Shown here: piece after piece, positions 1-11,186 of the stretch
How the letters are laid out: each line of letters starts with the position of its first letter
Position numbering within the stretch: position 1 is the first letter of the stretch
Assembly (NCBI GenBank): GCA_964017065.1
Contig: OZ024785.1
Coordinates: 11,859,086-11,923,085, forward strand
DNA from: Haliclona indistincta
Lineage: Eukaryota; Porifera; Demospongiae; Haplosclerida; Chalinidae
Length of the DNA: 64,000 nucleotides
Direction of reading: 5' to 3'
The notes under the pieces: generated by a model
Seen by the model: the letters and a program-made list of their open reading frames with translations, nothing else
Databases searched by the model: none
What the model was told of the DNA's origin: nothing
Made by a program: the position numbers and the translations under genes

Positions 1-777
1 TGTGTGTAATGACGAATTAGCAAATACTCGAGCGTCATGAACGCTTCCCGGCCATCCAATGCAAAGATTTCTAAATAAGTAGTCGTGATCTACCACTGCT
101 TGAACCAACATAGAATAAAATCCTTTGCGGTTGTAATAGTCAGTGTGATTCATCTTCGGAGGAGTTATCGAAATGTGAGAACCGTCTATAGAACCACCAC
201 ATTGAGGAAGCGCCCACTTCTCTTGGAAGCCATCTATGACATGTTTCAAGCCATCTCCAGTTGGAAACTGCACATACAATGGGAGGAGCTTCTTTACAAT
301 TGCCAAGCATGTTTCGTGAACAATTACGCAGAAAAGATGGGCAATGCTTCTGTACTCAGATGTTGTTGCCAAAACCCAGAGTGTGATGGCTACCCTATGT
401 TCAACTGCTATGGGCCTTCTCATTCGAGTATTCTTTTTCTTAATGATTGGCCTCAGTTGGTCGCAAAGATATGTAAATGTTGCTTTACTCATCCTAAAAT
501 TTTCCATCCAGTCATAGTGGCTAAAAGAATTCAACACAATGTCTTCCCACCAACGAGAAGATCTTGGATACGTCCAAACACTCCTTGGAGAGATAGCAAA
601 CATCTCACTTCCAAACAAGCTAAGAGCAGTCATTATAGCAACTAGAAGCATCATTTTCCTCTTTGAAATTCTTTTTCTCATCTCAATACATCTTCTTCTA
701 TGGCCTTCTAGTCGTCTACGCGACTGCATAATCAGATATTGGGCAAACATTACACGGTGTTCTCTTCGACGCGCCAT
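1..777 (-). CDS. PIF/Harbinger (HARBI1-like) transposase, C-terminus cut by window edge
   Basis: Read on the minus strand, an open frame runs without a stop from an ATG at 777 to the left edge (259 codons). It encodes the DDE nuclease of a PIF/Harbinger transposon, which cuts and pastes the element in the nucleus. Visible landmarks: a basic N-terminus (MARRREHRVMF), a segment with LRPIIKKKNTRMRRPI, the first catalytic Asp in GGSIDGSHI, and the second in PGSVHDARVF. These two motifs with their spacing are typical of HARBI1-like transposases. The third catalytic acidic residue would lie beyond the edge. No lesion is seen, so this copy may be intact. The partner Myb/SANT-like protein usually found in such elements is not next to it, but a related one lies at 40682-41017. 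The assignment is from motif recognition, not a search. Confidence 0.88.
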   Translation of the reverse strand, partial: MARRREHRVMFAQYLIMQSRRRLEGHRRRCIEMRKRISKRKMMLLVAIMTALSLFGSEMFAISPRSVWTYPRSSRWWEDIVLNSFSHYDWMENFRMSKATFTYLCDQLRPIIKKKNTRMRRPIAVEHRVAITLWVLATTSEYRSIAHLFCVIVHETCLAIVKKLLPLYVQFPTGDGLKHVIDGFQEKWALPQCGGSIDGSHISITPPKMNHTDYYNRKGFYSMLVQAVVDHDYLFRNLCIGWPGSVHDARVFANSSLHT

Positions 778-932
778 TTTTACGTTACACCCACTGTCAC
801 ACCTCTTATACACACCCACTTGTCAACCGTACTGGCGCTAATAGCGATTTGAGTGTGAACGCAGCCACAGATCGAACTGAATTCGAATCGAGTCGAATAA
901 CCCTGGATCGATCTATAGTGTGAACGGGGTGT
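1..932. mobile_element. PIF/Harbinger element, right portion
   Basis: The transposase at 1-777 is followed by about 150 bp containing two GTGTGAACG motifs and GATCGATCTATAG close to 900-932. The same vocabulary (GATCGATC next to GTGTGAAC) forms the termini of the complete Harbinger element at 40415-41187. I infer that this element ends near 932, but no target duplication can be checked because the left end is outside the window. Confidence 0.45.
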
Positions 933-1329
933 TACTCTATCTAAACTCCACTGAATCTAATCCCATGTCCAACAGAATGTTGCAAGACGAAGACTGCCAA
1001 GGGATTAGACTGAGTGGTGGACGCACCGAGAGCGGAGGCAGAATCAAATGGTGTACGGCCCTTGATGCTGTGCAGACAAAAGTCGGGAAAGCTGTGCAAT
1101 GGGGTATGGGCCCTGGCCAGTAGGTATAGGAAGATAGTAGGGACAGAATTGATGGTGAAAGCCACAAGAATGAAACCCGAAACTTCCAATGACCCCCAAG
1201 AAACCGCTATAAGCGAAGCTCAAGACCCAGAAGCAACCGAAGCCTCAGTGGATAGGAGTTAAGATAACAGTTCCTCTCGGTGCTCAAGAAGATTCTGAGT
1301 TCTGAGATTAGTGACTTCTCCGAGAGGGT

Positions 1330-1738
1330 GAGACCATACCTGAAAGAGAAACTGGTGAACCAGAAAAACTACAAGCTATTGATGAACTGGTCACTGAGGA
1401 GTATAGTGATGGTCGAAATTTTATACTGAAATATGGGAAAGCGTTCCCTTTTTGAGCTAAAGTTAGCTCAAAAAGTCAAGATCTAGCTCGTTCTACCATG
1501 GTTCAACAAGTAGTTGTAACAGCTGCTTTCGCAAGTTCAAATTCAATGCAAGTGACGGCTACTAGTGTCTGTCCAGGAGCCTGTAAGCCCTCGGTTACCA
1601 TCATCAGCTACATCTGAAACCACTACAGGCATTCAACAACCACCAAATTTCTCTCCAACTCGACCACCAGCAAAGCGACAGAGAGTGCACAGCGTTTGTG
1701 GTCAACGAGGACACAATGCTAGACGCCATCAAAACTGA
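1330..1738 (+). pseudogene. Decayed transposase-like gene, C-terminal zinc knuckle
   Basis: Several short blocks in shifting frames resemble the better preserved copy at 17-18.6 kb. Around 1350-1455 one frame reads TGEPEKLQAIDELVTEE before a stop. The last block ends in a Pro/Thr/Ser-rich stretch, a basic KRQR, and the zinc knuckle CGQRGHNARRH just before a TGA at 1736. In the 18.6-kb copy the same position holds CSVCGETGHNAR. The first Cys of the knuckle seems replaced (VHSVCG), so binding would be impaired. I treat this as a fossil of the same transposon family; the family name is uncertain. Confidence 0.5.
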
Positions 1739-1758
1739 TAGTTATACACTTATGTATA

Positions 1759-1898
1759 GGTTAGAGACCGAGGCCAAGGGATCTACGCGGTATAGAAACC
1801 CGAGGAAGCCATATAGAACACGAGCGCGTAGCGCGAGGGTTCTATGGCGACGCGAGGGTTTCTATACCGCGTAGATCCCGTTGGCCGAGGTCTCTAAC
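1759..1898. repeat. Foldback (inverted repeat) element
   Basis: The left arm starting GGTTAGAGACCGAGGCCA and continuing through ATCTACGCGGTATAGAAACC is repeated in inverse orientation up to 1898, with one or two mismatches and a single-base indel. A smaller inverted motif around GCGCGTAGCGC lies in the loop. It would fold into one long hairpin of about 45-50 bp stem. This is MITE-like foldback DNA; no protein is encoded. Confidence 0.8.
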
Positions 1899-2246
1899 CG
1901 GCTTAGAGTATAGCAACCGTTGCTATCCAACAAGGAATTTTCGACGCTGCGCAAATGTTTTGTAAAGAACACGGCCTTACTTCAGCGATGGGAAAAAACA
2001 GGCGAGTTTAGCTAGAGTACGTCGCTAAACGGCTTTCCGTGTCTTGTTACACCTTGCTGGTACTCTGTCTCGTCTCCTACCGTCCTTCCGCCATCGCTTT
2101 CGCGTCTGCTAGTGGCTTTCTGACGCAACAAGAAGTTTGGTCTGGAACTCACTCACGCTCACACGTGTACAAGCCTAACATTATGTGTTCTTGTAATAAC
2201 AATTTTTATGGCTTGTTATGAATGCACTCTCACTAAGCAAACTGTG

Positions 2247-2334
2247 GTCTATCTGTTCGCGGAAGGACTCTATCTGTTCGCGGAAGGACTCTATCTGTTC
2301 GCGGATGGACTCTATCCGTTCGCGGATGGTCTCT
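2247..2334. repeat. 21-bp tandem repeat, about four copies
   Basis: The unit GACTCTATCTGTTCGCGGAA plus one G repeats four times with few substitutions (AAG to ATG, CTG to CCG). In one frame this is a seven-residue repeat TLSVRGR/W. There is no supporting long ORF, so I describe it only as a minisatellite. Confidence 0.85.
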
Positions 2335-5160
2335 ACAGCAAATAGATCCTCGGATCTAATAAATCTGATTGGTCAATAACATTGAGCTATACTCTAACTT
2401 GTACATATACATACAATTAAAGTTTACAGCTGAAATTGTGAGTTCTCACTAGTTAAAAAAATGTGTGATACCCATGTGTAAGATCAAGAAAGAAACAGAT
2501 CAAATAGTAGTAGATGGGATTTTTGAGAATTCACTTTATACATTTTCAACATTTAAACAGGTCACTGCAATAAAGTGCTAAAAAGAAAATTACACAGAAG
2601 TTCAGTTTAGGTCCTCTGATGCTTTAAAGGTAATCAAAATCCAACTGTTGTCATAGCAAGAGTTTTCAAGATCATAAATTTTAATGATTATCGACGTAAC
2701 TCATTCATTATGTTGAAGATAGTGTAATGTTACAGTATAATAGTCAATGTAGTTTACATATGTTGTAATAGTCAGTACATTGTTAACAAATGCCTTTTAA
2801 CAAACATAAAATTAACAACACTGAGTAACCTACTAATGGTTGAAAAGCTATGTAAAGCACAGCAAGTGTGGTTACCAGTATTACATAGCTTAAATAGTAA
2901 AACTGACTTGAGCATTTGGAGTCATAACACATAACAATAAACATATCTAAAGCTAAAGCATGCATGCTACCATGGCAACCACAGCAGAGTCTAATACAGA
3001 GAGTGCTAATCAAGCACGGTGAATAGAATACGGTGAACTATAATCAAATAATATAAAGCTACAAGTGTGACAGGAAACACATTGTAATTTGAACACAACC
3101 AACCAAAAAAACTACAATTCAAAAATTCCAAAAATGAAAAATATTTTAAGAACAACTTGTGACAAAAGCAAAGTTTGTATACAGCAAAATTTAAAAAAAA
3201 TTGTGCCATTGTGGAAAACAAGACGGAATAAGAATAAAACAGAACAATGTTCTAATACTGAAAACATAAACAACTAAATAGATGAAACAGTGACTCAATT
3301 AAAGTGACATAATCGAGCAAGAATTGATGATTGTCTTAGAAAGTACACGATCAATTAATGAATAAAATTATATGTCCCAAATCAATAACGATATTTATCA
3401 ATACAGTAATACTGAAAGAAATGTAAATAACAATGATATTATTTTATATTCAAACACTATGCAGAAATAGACACGGACTACACAAAATGAACAAAAATTA
3501 TATCTCAAGTGTTCATTAATGAATGGTTATAACAAGCCAAAAATATTAAGTCATTGTTAAAAAAGGTGGAGCCAATAACAAAATCGATATAGAGGAGAGT
3601 GCAAGATTTGACAGAGGAAGATTAAATTCACAACAACAAGAAAGCGATAAAGAGCTGATATAACATATCTCGCACAGCATGATCGAGTAGTTCCATCTAG
3701 ATATTCACATGTATTTTACTTCAAAACCGTACACGGATGAAACTGTACTTTCTTCATTGTTTCAGTGTAAAATAATTGTTACGGATGGTGATTCAGTAGA
3801 TATGATATCTGTTGTATATCAATACTGCTTTATAAGACACATTGGCATTCTATAGCACAGGTAAAGTAATTGCTTTAAACATAAAGATAAGATTATTTCG
3901 TACATAAGTCAGGCATCATTCAAGAGATTTACGCATAGATCTGTTAGACAGCTGACACTTATTCTGTATAGAAAACTCCTTTCACTATGTTGTACGATCT
4001 CCAAGAGCTCACATCAACTTAATTTCACGTGAAATTTTTTTCAGACGTTCAAGACGATTAATCATGACGATCAATCTGACTCTTAATACACGATTCATCG
4101 TAAGATTGTCTCGTTCTTAAAGTGTTTCTTTGATTCTCATTTAAATCAACATGATGCTTCCACTTTTCATCTTGTTTGCCATTGTAATTCCAATTGTTGT
4201 TGATATGAAAAATTCATGCAGACGGTGTATTAAAATAATTGTAAACAATTCGTTCTAATGTCTCTCGATAACTAGTGTCAAGCTAGTTATCATAAATTTT
4301 AAATATCAAAAAAATTATGAAAGGTCAAAATAATACAACTGTTGCATCAAATGAAGGAAGTCACGATTCATATGAGAAATAAATAATAAAAATATAAGTA
4401 CACAAGAATAGTTGATGATCATTATTCTTTGTAGTACAAGTAGAACAGCAATAATGAAAAATAACAGGGTAAGCGAGTAAAGTAGGAAAACAAAAATAAA
4501 TTTTAATGAGACTGTGATATACACAAGAAGTACACAAGAATTATTTGTATAAAATTTGACATAACAGTCAATTCTTCCATAACTAAAGTAATGATTCTCG
4601 TCAAACGAAATATAATTTTTTTATAAAACAGAAAATGAAAACGAGCAAAATAGAACGCAAACGTACAATAATAACAAAAATAATACTAATCCTGGCACAT
4701 ATCTATGACAATCTACGACTGACTAAATAACAATTGTGACCATCTCAGTTCAATTATTTGTACAACACTGTTGGTTTACGCAGACACGGTCATATAACTA
4801 TTAAAACCTGTCATCAACTAACAAAGGCTCAAATAATTACTAAAACCTGTTAACCTGTTAACATAGACGTAACCTGAAATGTCAGATTGTAACTAGTCAT
4901 TACATACACTATAGTGCATAACAGATGAATGGCAGGACTGGAGTGAAAAACAAAAAGCACCATCTTACACAGAGAAGTCTACAAATAAACTATCTTGTAC
5001 AACAATGATTACAGTTATCAATATTCAACCATAATAATCATTATACCATGACTATGTGACTCATCAACAAGTGGTCTCAATGCCTCATCAACAAGTGGTC
5101 TCAATGCCTTATCAACAAGCAATGCCTTCAATTAACAATTCAATACTTATCTAACTCACG
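2335..5160. other. AT-rich stretch without recognisable genes
   Basis: This 2.8-kb stretch is strongly A/T biased with poly-A and poly-T runs. The open frames in it (for example near 2783-3013, 3006-3277 and 4315-4524) are short, low in complexity and overlap on both strands without domain features. Nothing coding or structured is supported. Confidence 0.6.
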
Positions 5161-5161
5161 A

Positions 5162-5338
5162 GCTAACAAAACTTCTAGTGAACAGTCTGTTAAAAATAGA
5201 ACGCTGGCTGGGAGCAGCTGGGGAGCTAACAAAACTTCTGATAAACACTCTATTAAAAATAGAACGCTGGCTGGGAGCAGCTGGGGAGCTAACAACACTT
5301 CTGATAAACAGTCTATTAAAGATAGAACACTGGCTGGG
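5162..5338. repeat. 63-bp tandem repeat, nearly three copies
   Basis: A 63-bp unit containing GAACGCTGGCTGGGAGCAGC repeats nearly three times, the last copy truncated and diverged. Because 63 is divisible by three, the plus strand shows a 21-residue repeat (KIERWLGAAGELTKLL) and the minus strand another. Neither frame continues into a convincing gene. Confidence 0.85.
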
Positions 5339-5520
5339 TTCAACACAAACAACGTCAATAAAACAATTCTTGAATTACACATGGACACACAGTGATGACA
5401 CTTGGTCAGTAGTGAGTCTCGATACAACAATGTAGACACATAGTGTCTCCAACACATAGCTACTCGATACAACACACAGAGCACTTGTTAACTGAACACG
5501 AGGCACAGGCAGATACAATA

Positions 5521-5819
5521 CAGTGGCGGATCTAGGGTAGATCCAGAGGTGCGCGCGAACCCCCCTTTGCGCTCAATAATGATATTCACAAGCTACATTA
5601 CCTTATGAGGAATTTAGTTTACACAATCATAACTAGGGGTATTCCCACATTCACCACCCACAAGACCGCCTAAACTAACAAGGATTCAACCCTCTGCAGA
5701 TTCAACGCAAAAGTAGGCCAGATTTTGACCGAAAGTGGGCGTGGTTTTCAAAAATTCGCGGCGCGCGCGCGCCCATTCAACTAATAACCCCCCTTTCTCC
5801 AATCCTAGATCCGCCACTG
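5521..5819. mobile_element. hAT-like MITE, 299 bp
   Basis: The element begins CAGTGGCGGATCTAGG and ends with its exact reverse complement. It is directly flanked on both sides by CAATA (5516-5520 and 5820-5824), a candidate 5-bp target duplication. The terminal sequence is of the kind common in hAT elements, most of which make 8-bp duplications, although variants with 5 or 6 bp are known to me from the literature. The interior contains a CG-rich run (GCGCGCGCGC) and no ORF. Confidence 0.85.
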
Positions 5820-7191
5820 CAATACATTATATTGCAGATTACATGTGACGAATCACGTGACTGGAAGCCATATTGGGGGACAGGTTGCCTTTCTCATACC
5901 TCTGGTACAGCGACAGAAACAGTAAACTCCAAGAAGCATGCCTGCTTAGTTTAACCATGACTGTATCTACACTGTCGCTTCGCCGCATGTACATAGCATT
6001 GCTAAAATAGTTTGCTGTCTCCCAACGAGTACAAAGATACACAGACGTGCACGACCGTGACATGGCACGCAATGGGTCTATACAGACACATGCACTCCTA
6101 TTCTTTAAGCTGCCCTTCACGTATATCTTGTAATCAAGCAGTATGTAACACACTAAACCACTGTGTACAACAACGATAATTCATCTATCAAACACGTGTA
6201 CAAACACAATATTGAACGAGTTGTGGCTTACTTGGAATTACACCATGAGTTACAACACCTTGTGATGAGCGCAAGCTCGAACAACAATGGTTGATGTATA
6301 CGAGTCGCTCAGGTAGTTAGGAATCAATTATGTCCTCAAAGTGAGAGACGGTAGGTAGCCATTGATCGCCTAAACAGAACAGATAAACATTCGTAAATCA
6401 ATCATAGATAAAATACATTGCTTATTAGTCACAAACCTGTATAGAAAGAGAACAGACGACAAGGAAACACCGCGATGGCAGCCGATACAAGAGACAGTTC
6501 ATTCCCGCCATTTTGATCGCTCTTGCCCGCGTGGAGGTTGCGCAATAACTGGGTGTGGTCTGTTATTTCTTACCCGCCCACTAAGACATCGTCTCGAAGC
6601 ACTGTGACATGCTGTGAGCTACTATACATCAGTGATCTTCTCCAGTTGAAGGAAGTGAATTTGACTGCAGTGAAGACGAAGAATACCGTTTGACTAGATT
6701 TAGTGGTGGGGCAGCGTCCACGTTGAGAGGTTTGATTCATGAACTAGTCTGCTGCACAATAATTGTAACTAATTCTGATCCGCACATTCTTTACTGAACA
6801 TAAACTATTCATTATTATTTCAAAAAAATGATCTGAAAATTACCTGCTCGTAAAATCATGGACCACTTCGTGTAATAAAAATACAATGATTGCTGAAGTA
6901 ACATTTCTATGTAATTGTCATTCTCTATCACAATAAACTCATGATTGAATCTTTCATTTCCCAAGTGACACGATTGGCATCAATTTAAGGATGGGCAGAG
7001 TCTGTGATCGCCCACTCATGAACTTCAAACTCTTGATTGCTAAAATTATTCTGAGAGGAGAGAGAGAAAGGAAGACGAAGAAAGTAAAAATGGGAGGAGA
7101 GTGAGAAATGGGAAAGGTAGAGGAGTAGTGATTATGTTCAAATTTAGCAATTGTTTTGTATTAATTGTAACATTTTGTATTACATCTAGAT
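5820..7191. other. Stretch without recognised genes
   Basis: There are short open frames (for example 5839-6153 on the minus strand) without domain features, and a purine-rich run near 7050-7120. Around 6460-6600 the sequence is less AT-rich and contains two CCGCC-type boxes, as a promoter might, but no transcript can be supported. Confidence 0.4.
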
Positions 7192-7581
7192 AACAAGAAA
7201 ATTAAAAAGATTTCTATCGAAATCAAAAGGATGTAGGGTTGTGAAATCTACCACTGGTCAACAATGTAAACTAACAAGGAACAAGCATGGAATGGTAACA
7301 CGATTGCCTTGCTAACAGACCATAGATCCCTACATCAGTGGCTGCTGTAGTTGACTATAGCTAGTTCAGCTTAGCTTGTTGCTGTTGACTGACACCTGAC
7401 GTGCATTCAGCTTGTGACAGCTTATGTACAGCCACTGATGTAGGGATCTATGGTCTGTTAGCAAGTCAATCGTGTTACCATTCCATGCTTGTTCCTTGTT
7501 AGTTTACATTGTTGACCAGTGGTAGATTTCACAACCCTACATCCTTTTGATTTCGATAGAAATCTTTTTAATTTTCTTGTT
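7192..7581. repeat. Foldback copy A
   Basis: The two 153-bp arms match with a single mismatch seen (GCCTTGC against GACTTGC in the part next to AACACGATT). The loop is about 84 bp. Foldback copies B (10799-11186) and C (30321-30689) have the same layout, but base changes that distinguish the copies are present in both arms of each copy. Confidence 0.92.
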
Positions 7582-8020
7582 TGTGTCCTTTTTTCCTTTT
7601 TCAGTGAAGTACAGTTTTATATCATGCAATTACTGTGCCATCTTTGTTTCCACCATTGGTTTGGTTTTCCTGTTGTTGATGGCTTTTCTTTATTATTTTA
7701 ACAATTTTAAACTTGTAGCTAAATAATTCTTATGCTGTAGATATCAGCTCGCCTACGCATGCATGAATACAGTGCATACGAGCCCCGCCCCGCCCACACT
7801 TGTTTACGACGGTTATAATTATCTGGCAAGGCCGAATGGTGATTCTCCACTTGCTAGCTTACCGTTCTTCGAAGACTCCAGACAAATATGTGTTCTCCGT
7901 GAGCTATACGGCGTGGCGATACTCTAGCTTGTGCTTGGTCACGTGCGCTAACCACAGCTTGGTCACGTGCGTATTGCGTAATCACATTAATTATTAATGG
8001 CGTCTAAGACTTAGCTGACA

Positions 8021-8227
8021 ATGGATCACGATCGAGAAATCGCGGAATTTATATCACCGTTTCGCTAAAAACTAAGTTCAAAAGGCACATGCCAGGAGAA
8101 TTTGATGACTGTTCGTGGGCGTTTTGGTCTCGGCACTGCTCACGTAAAGGTGCTAGGCGAGTGGGAGAAAGAAAGAATAAGAAAGAAGAAAACGAAGATG
8201 ACGAAACTCGATTTTCACCGTTTCCAG
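8021..8227 (+). pseudogene. Exon-like ORF inside repeat A, unknown protein
   Basis: An ATG at 8021 opens a 15-codon frame (MDHDREIAEFISPFR) that is conserved in repeat B. A second, longer frame at 8074-8227 encodes KFKRHMPGEFDDCSW, then WSRHCSRKGARR and an acidic/lysine tail, and stops being open at CCAG followed by GTTCGT, which fits a splice donor. In repeat B the same segment has a frameshift in the GAAA run. Conservation of wording in both copies suggests a formerly coding exon. I do not recognise the family. Confidence 0.35.
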
Positions 8228-8474
8228 GTTCGTCACTTTTGTAACAATCTCGAGCAATCTCCTTGCTACTGTAAGATGGGGCAACGCCAGATAGCATATT
8301 TAAGTGTCTATGGACGTATAAAATTCATCACCAGGCGAAATATCAGCGTTTGAACGCTAATACATTGTATGTAGCCGCCATCTTGTTTTCTCGTTCAACC
8401 CTACATAGGGAGACACTACCGTGTCTCCCTAATACATTGTCTATTAATAACAAGATCTAATAGCATACTAGCCA

Positions 8475-9190
8475 TTGACAGAACAGGAAGAAAAGTTGTT
8501 GAGGGAAAAAGGAATCTGCTGCTCAATGGAGTATCCACTGCTCACAGGCTCTGCTCAATGGAGTATTTTTCAACAATCGCATCTAATTTGCATTGCGAAG
8601 TGGAAGCGAACACAGACAACTTCGCCACAACAACTGCCAAATCACGGTTGTGAAAAGGTCTGGCGAGTGACCATTTCTCCGATATGTCGAAGAAGTACAA
8701 CCAGGGAGGATTCAAAGGAAAGAAAATCTGCCCAAAAGCAGTCGTTCAATACACCAACCAAGAAAATCTACAGAGATGCCAGTTTTTCTGTTTAAGAACG
8801 AGATCTTTGCCCTGGCTAGTGATCTAAACGGAGTCTTTTACTTGCAGTCATTGCTGAAGCCTAACCATCTTGCTGGTTTTCTATCAAGCCACTAGGCTAC
8901 CTGGTTTTCTACTAGGCTACCACAGTCTCAACAACATGGTTAGAGATATGTGCCAACATGCAGACATTCCAGGATATAAGACAAAACACTCTCTGTGCGT
9001 TACTACAGCCACATATCTTTTTCAACACGACATAGACGAGGAGCTCATCATGGAGCACACCGGCCACAGGAGTCTGGATGGGCTACACAGCTAGCTACAA
9101 AAGAACAAGCACAGAGCAGCAGGAGCCCTTATCAGACATCCTAGCAACGGTGCCAACTGTGAAGAAACACAGCAATTCCGACCCCATTGG
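8475..9190 (+). pseudogene. Crypton-type tyrosine recombinase relic
   Basis: The N-terminal block MTEQEEKLLREKG and the C-terminal blocks HSLCVTTATYLF, EELIMEHTGHRSLDG and SYKRTSTEQQ appear in order but in different frames. They match the layout of Crypton-derived recombinases of the DUF3504/QRICH1/ZMYM type, where the active site is Arg (HSLR), His (GHRS) and Tyr (SYKR). Here the Arg is replaced by Cys (HSLC), a frameshift and a TAG fall just before the Tyr, and the middle is scrambled in frame. The protein cannot be active. It lies directly after repeat A. Confidence 0.75.
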
Positions 9191-9599
9191 TGACAACGTC
9201 GGTGCAAGGCTGAAGAAGCTAGCAGATGATCGGTGGTGCTGCTCCAGGACTATCAGACAAAAAATTCTCTAACATCACTGTACACATAAACTGTGGACGT
9301 ATTTAACTGTGAACCCGTAGTACAGACAGCAGCTAGCTAATAGTTGTAACAGTTGTAACCACAATAGATTTGTATTCTGTATTGTATTGTATTATCTTTA
9401 GAATACGATTTCCTGTGGAAAAATACGAGTTTCCGCAGAAGAATACATGATTCGTTTTCCTCCAACTGACGGATCAGATTCTGGAACTACATTAAGATGT
9501 AGTATAAAATAAGAGATTGTGAACGCAGCAATTCATGATTTCATACTAAGCCCAAACCAGGTCCAACCTATGCTTCATTAACATCACTTACTCGATAAA

Positions 9600-10520
9600 T
9601 GAACCACAAACTCTCCAATCTGCTTTCCAATTCCTACAAGCCCACTCACGTACGTGCACCCCTTCTCCACTACTCACCCACTCAAACACACAGGTACTAA
9701 TATTGCCCATCTAACTTCAAAGCACTACACAAAAACTAATTTACATGCACATACCATCCTGAACCCAATTAAATATCAGCTTACTTACTGTCTTACTGTC
9801 TGTCAACTTACCCAATCCCAATCCACATGCCCTTCCATCAACCCACCAATGATACACTAACAAGTCAGCATATCCATTCATTCACTCACTTGCCCATCAA
9901 TTCACAAACCCATTCTAAAACCAATCCATTGACTAGCCCAATCAACATGCAATCCCTGTTTGATCGATTCTTTCCAACCCGCTTCTCTACTACATAGCTT
10001 ACCTACCGATCCTTTAACCACTTTATTCAACTCCCCATCCCAACTTCCCCAAACACTGATTCACCCATTCACCACTCTTCACTCACTCACCCACTCTTTA
10101 TCCACCAGTATCAATAAAATCATCCCACACGCTCACGCACTCAATCACTCTCAACTACACATTGACTCACTCACTTCAACCACTCACCTACTCATGATCA
10201 CCCAGCACCCGCCCACTCACCTACCTACTCTAGCTCGCTCAACCATTAATTCACAAACCCACTTTAACAAAATCGTTTCACCTAACTCAACCCACATACA
10301 ATCCCTTCCTTACCTATCTCCCACAAACACACGCTAGCTCACCCACTAATCAATTTAACCCACTACTACTCACTCACCCACCCTACTCACCCACACACTT
10401 ACTCATCATATCTGTCTACTCACTCACCCACCGACTCACCCACTCACCCACTCACTCACTCACTCACTCACTCACCCACCCACCCACCCACCCACTCACT
10501 CACTCACTCTATGTTACACT
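9600..10520. repeat. G-poor degenerate CACTCA/CACCCA tract
   Basis: For about 900 bp the plus strand is nearly free of G and made of drifting CACTCA, CACCCA and CATTCA words, becoming a clean (CACTCACC)n array at about 10420-10510. The long open frames here (9654-9860 and 9960-10337) follow from the lack of TAG and TGA, not from coding. An extreme strand asymmetry of this kind suggests a decayed microsatellite. Confidence 0.8.
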
Positions 10521-10798
10521 CTCACTACATGCTCTTAAGTGATCTGTTGTGCATCATTAGGACCTTTAGCATCATTAGCATCTCTGCATGACGCTGATGA
10601 AGTGTTGCACTTGTCAACGAGTCACTTTACACTGTTATACACATAAAGGTAGTTTGTCAATGCTGTATGACACATAAGCATAGTTTGTTGGCCAGCAATA
10701 ATTATTTTATTGCTGTGTATAAGCAACAATCTTGCATACCTATATCGCTACTGCATAATTTTTATACCTGCTGAGTTCTTGACAGTGCATACTGGATA

Positions 10799-11186
10799 GA
10801 AAATTAAAAAGATTTCTATCGAAATCAAAAGGATGTAGGGTTGTGAAATCTGCCACTGGTCCACAATGTAAGCTAACAAGGAACAGGCATGGAATGGTAA
10901 CACGATTGACTTGCTAACAGACCATAGATCCCTACATCAGTGGCTGCTGTGGTTGGCTATAGCTAGTTCAGCTAGTTGCTGTTGACTGACACCTAACCTG
11001 CATCTAGCTTGTGACAAAATATTGATCTTATAATTATATAGCCACTGATGTAGGGATCTATGGTCTGTTAGCAAGTCAATCGTGTTACCATTCCATGCCT
11101 GTTCCTTGTTAGCTTACATTGTGGACCAGTGGCAGATTTCACAACCCTACATCCTTTTGATTTCGATAGAAATCTTTTTAATTTTC
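10799..11186. repeat. Foldback copy B
   Basis: Arms at 10799-10944 and 11040-11186 are inverted copies of each other. Copy-specific bases (TGCCACTGGTCC, GTAAGC, AACAGGCATG) occur in both arms, where copy A has TACCACTGGTCA, GTAAAC and AACAAGCATG in both arms. Confidence 0.92.

Larger units (their letters stand above)
7192..8430. mobile_element. Repeat A: 1.24-kb dispersed repeat starting with a foldback
   Basis: This unit is collinear with 10799-12021. It opens with a foldback (arms 7192-7344 and 7429-7581, about 153 bp, essentially identical) and ends in a short hairpin AGGGAGACACTACCGTGTCT plus CCCT at 8407-8430. Between them lie a pyrimidine-rich segment, a GC-richer segment with repeated GGTCACGTGCG motifs, and an exon-like segment. 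No transposase is encoded, so this is a non-autonomous element or a duplicated transcription unit. Both copies begin and end at the same places, which favours a mobile unit. Confidence 0.75.

Noticed and set aside
2039..2221. 60-codon frame with a hydrophobic start, signal-peptide-like
   Set aside because: No splice context, domain or homologous copy; upstream and downstream are repeat DNA.
2247..2334. CRISPR-like array of 21-bp units (also 51199-51370)
   Set aside because: Units are contiguous without unique spacers and the DNA is eukaryotic.
3006..3277. Frames on both strands in AT-rich DNA
   Set aside because: Composition alone explains them; Lys/Asn-rich and Phe/Leu-rich mirror products.
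5839..6153. 104-codon minus-strand frame
   Set aside because: No motif, no compositional signal and no supporting exon borders.
8407..8430. Helitron 3-prime hairpin at the end of repeats A and B
   Set aside because: The hairpin is not followed by CTRR at the expected distance and no TC start or Rep/helicase protein is seen.
9654..10337. Two long plus-strand frames
   Set aside because: They follow from the near absence of G in the CACTCA tract; the product is His/Thr/Ser/Pro low complexity.
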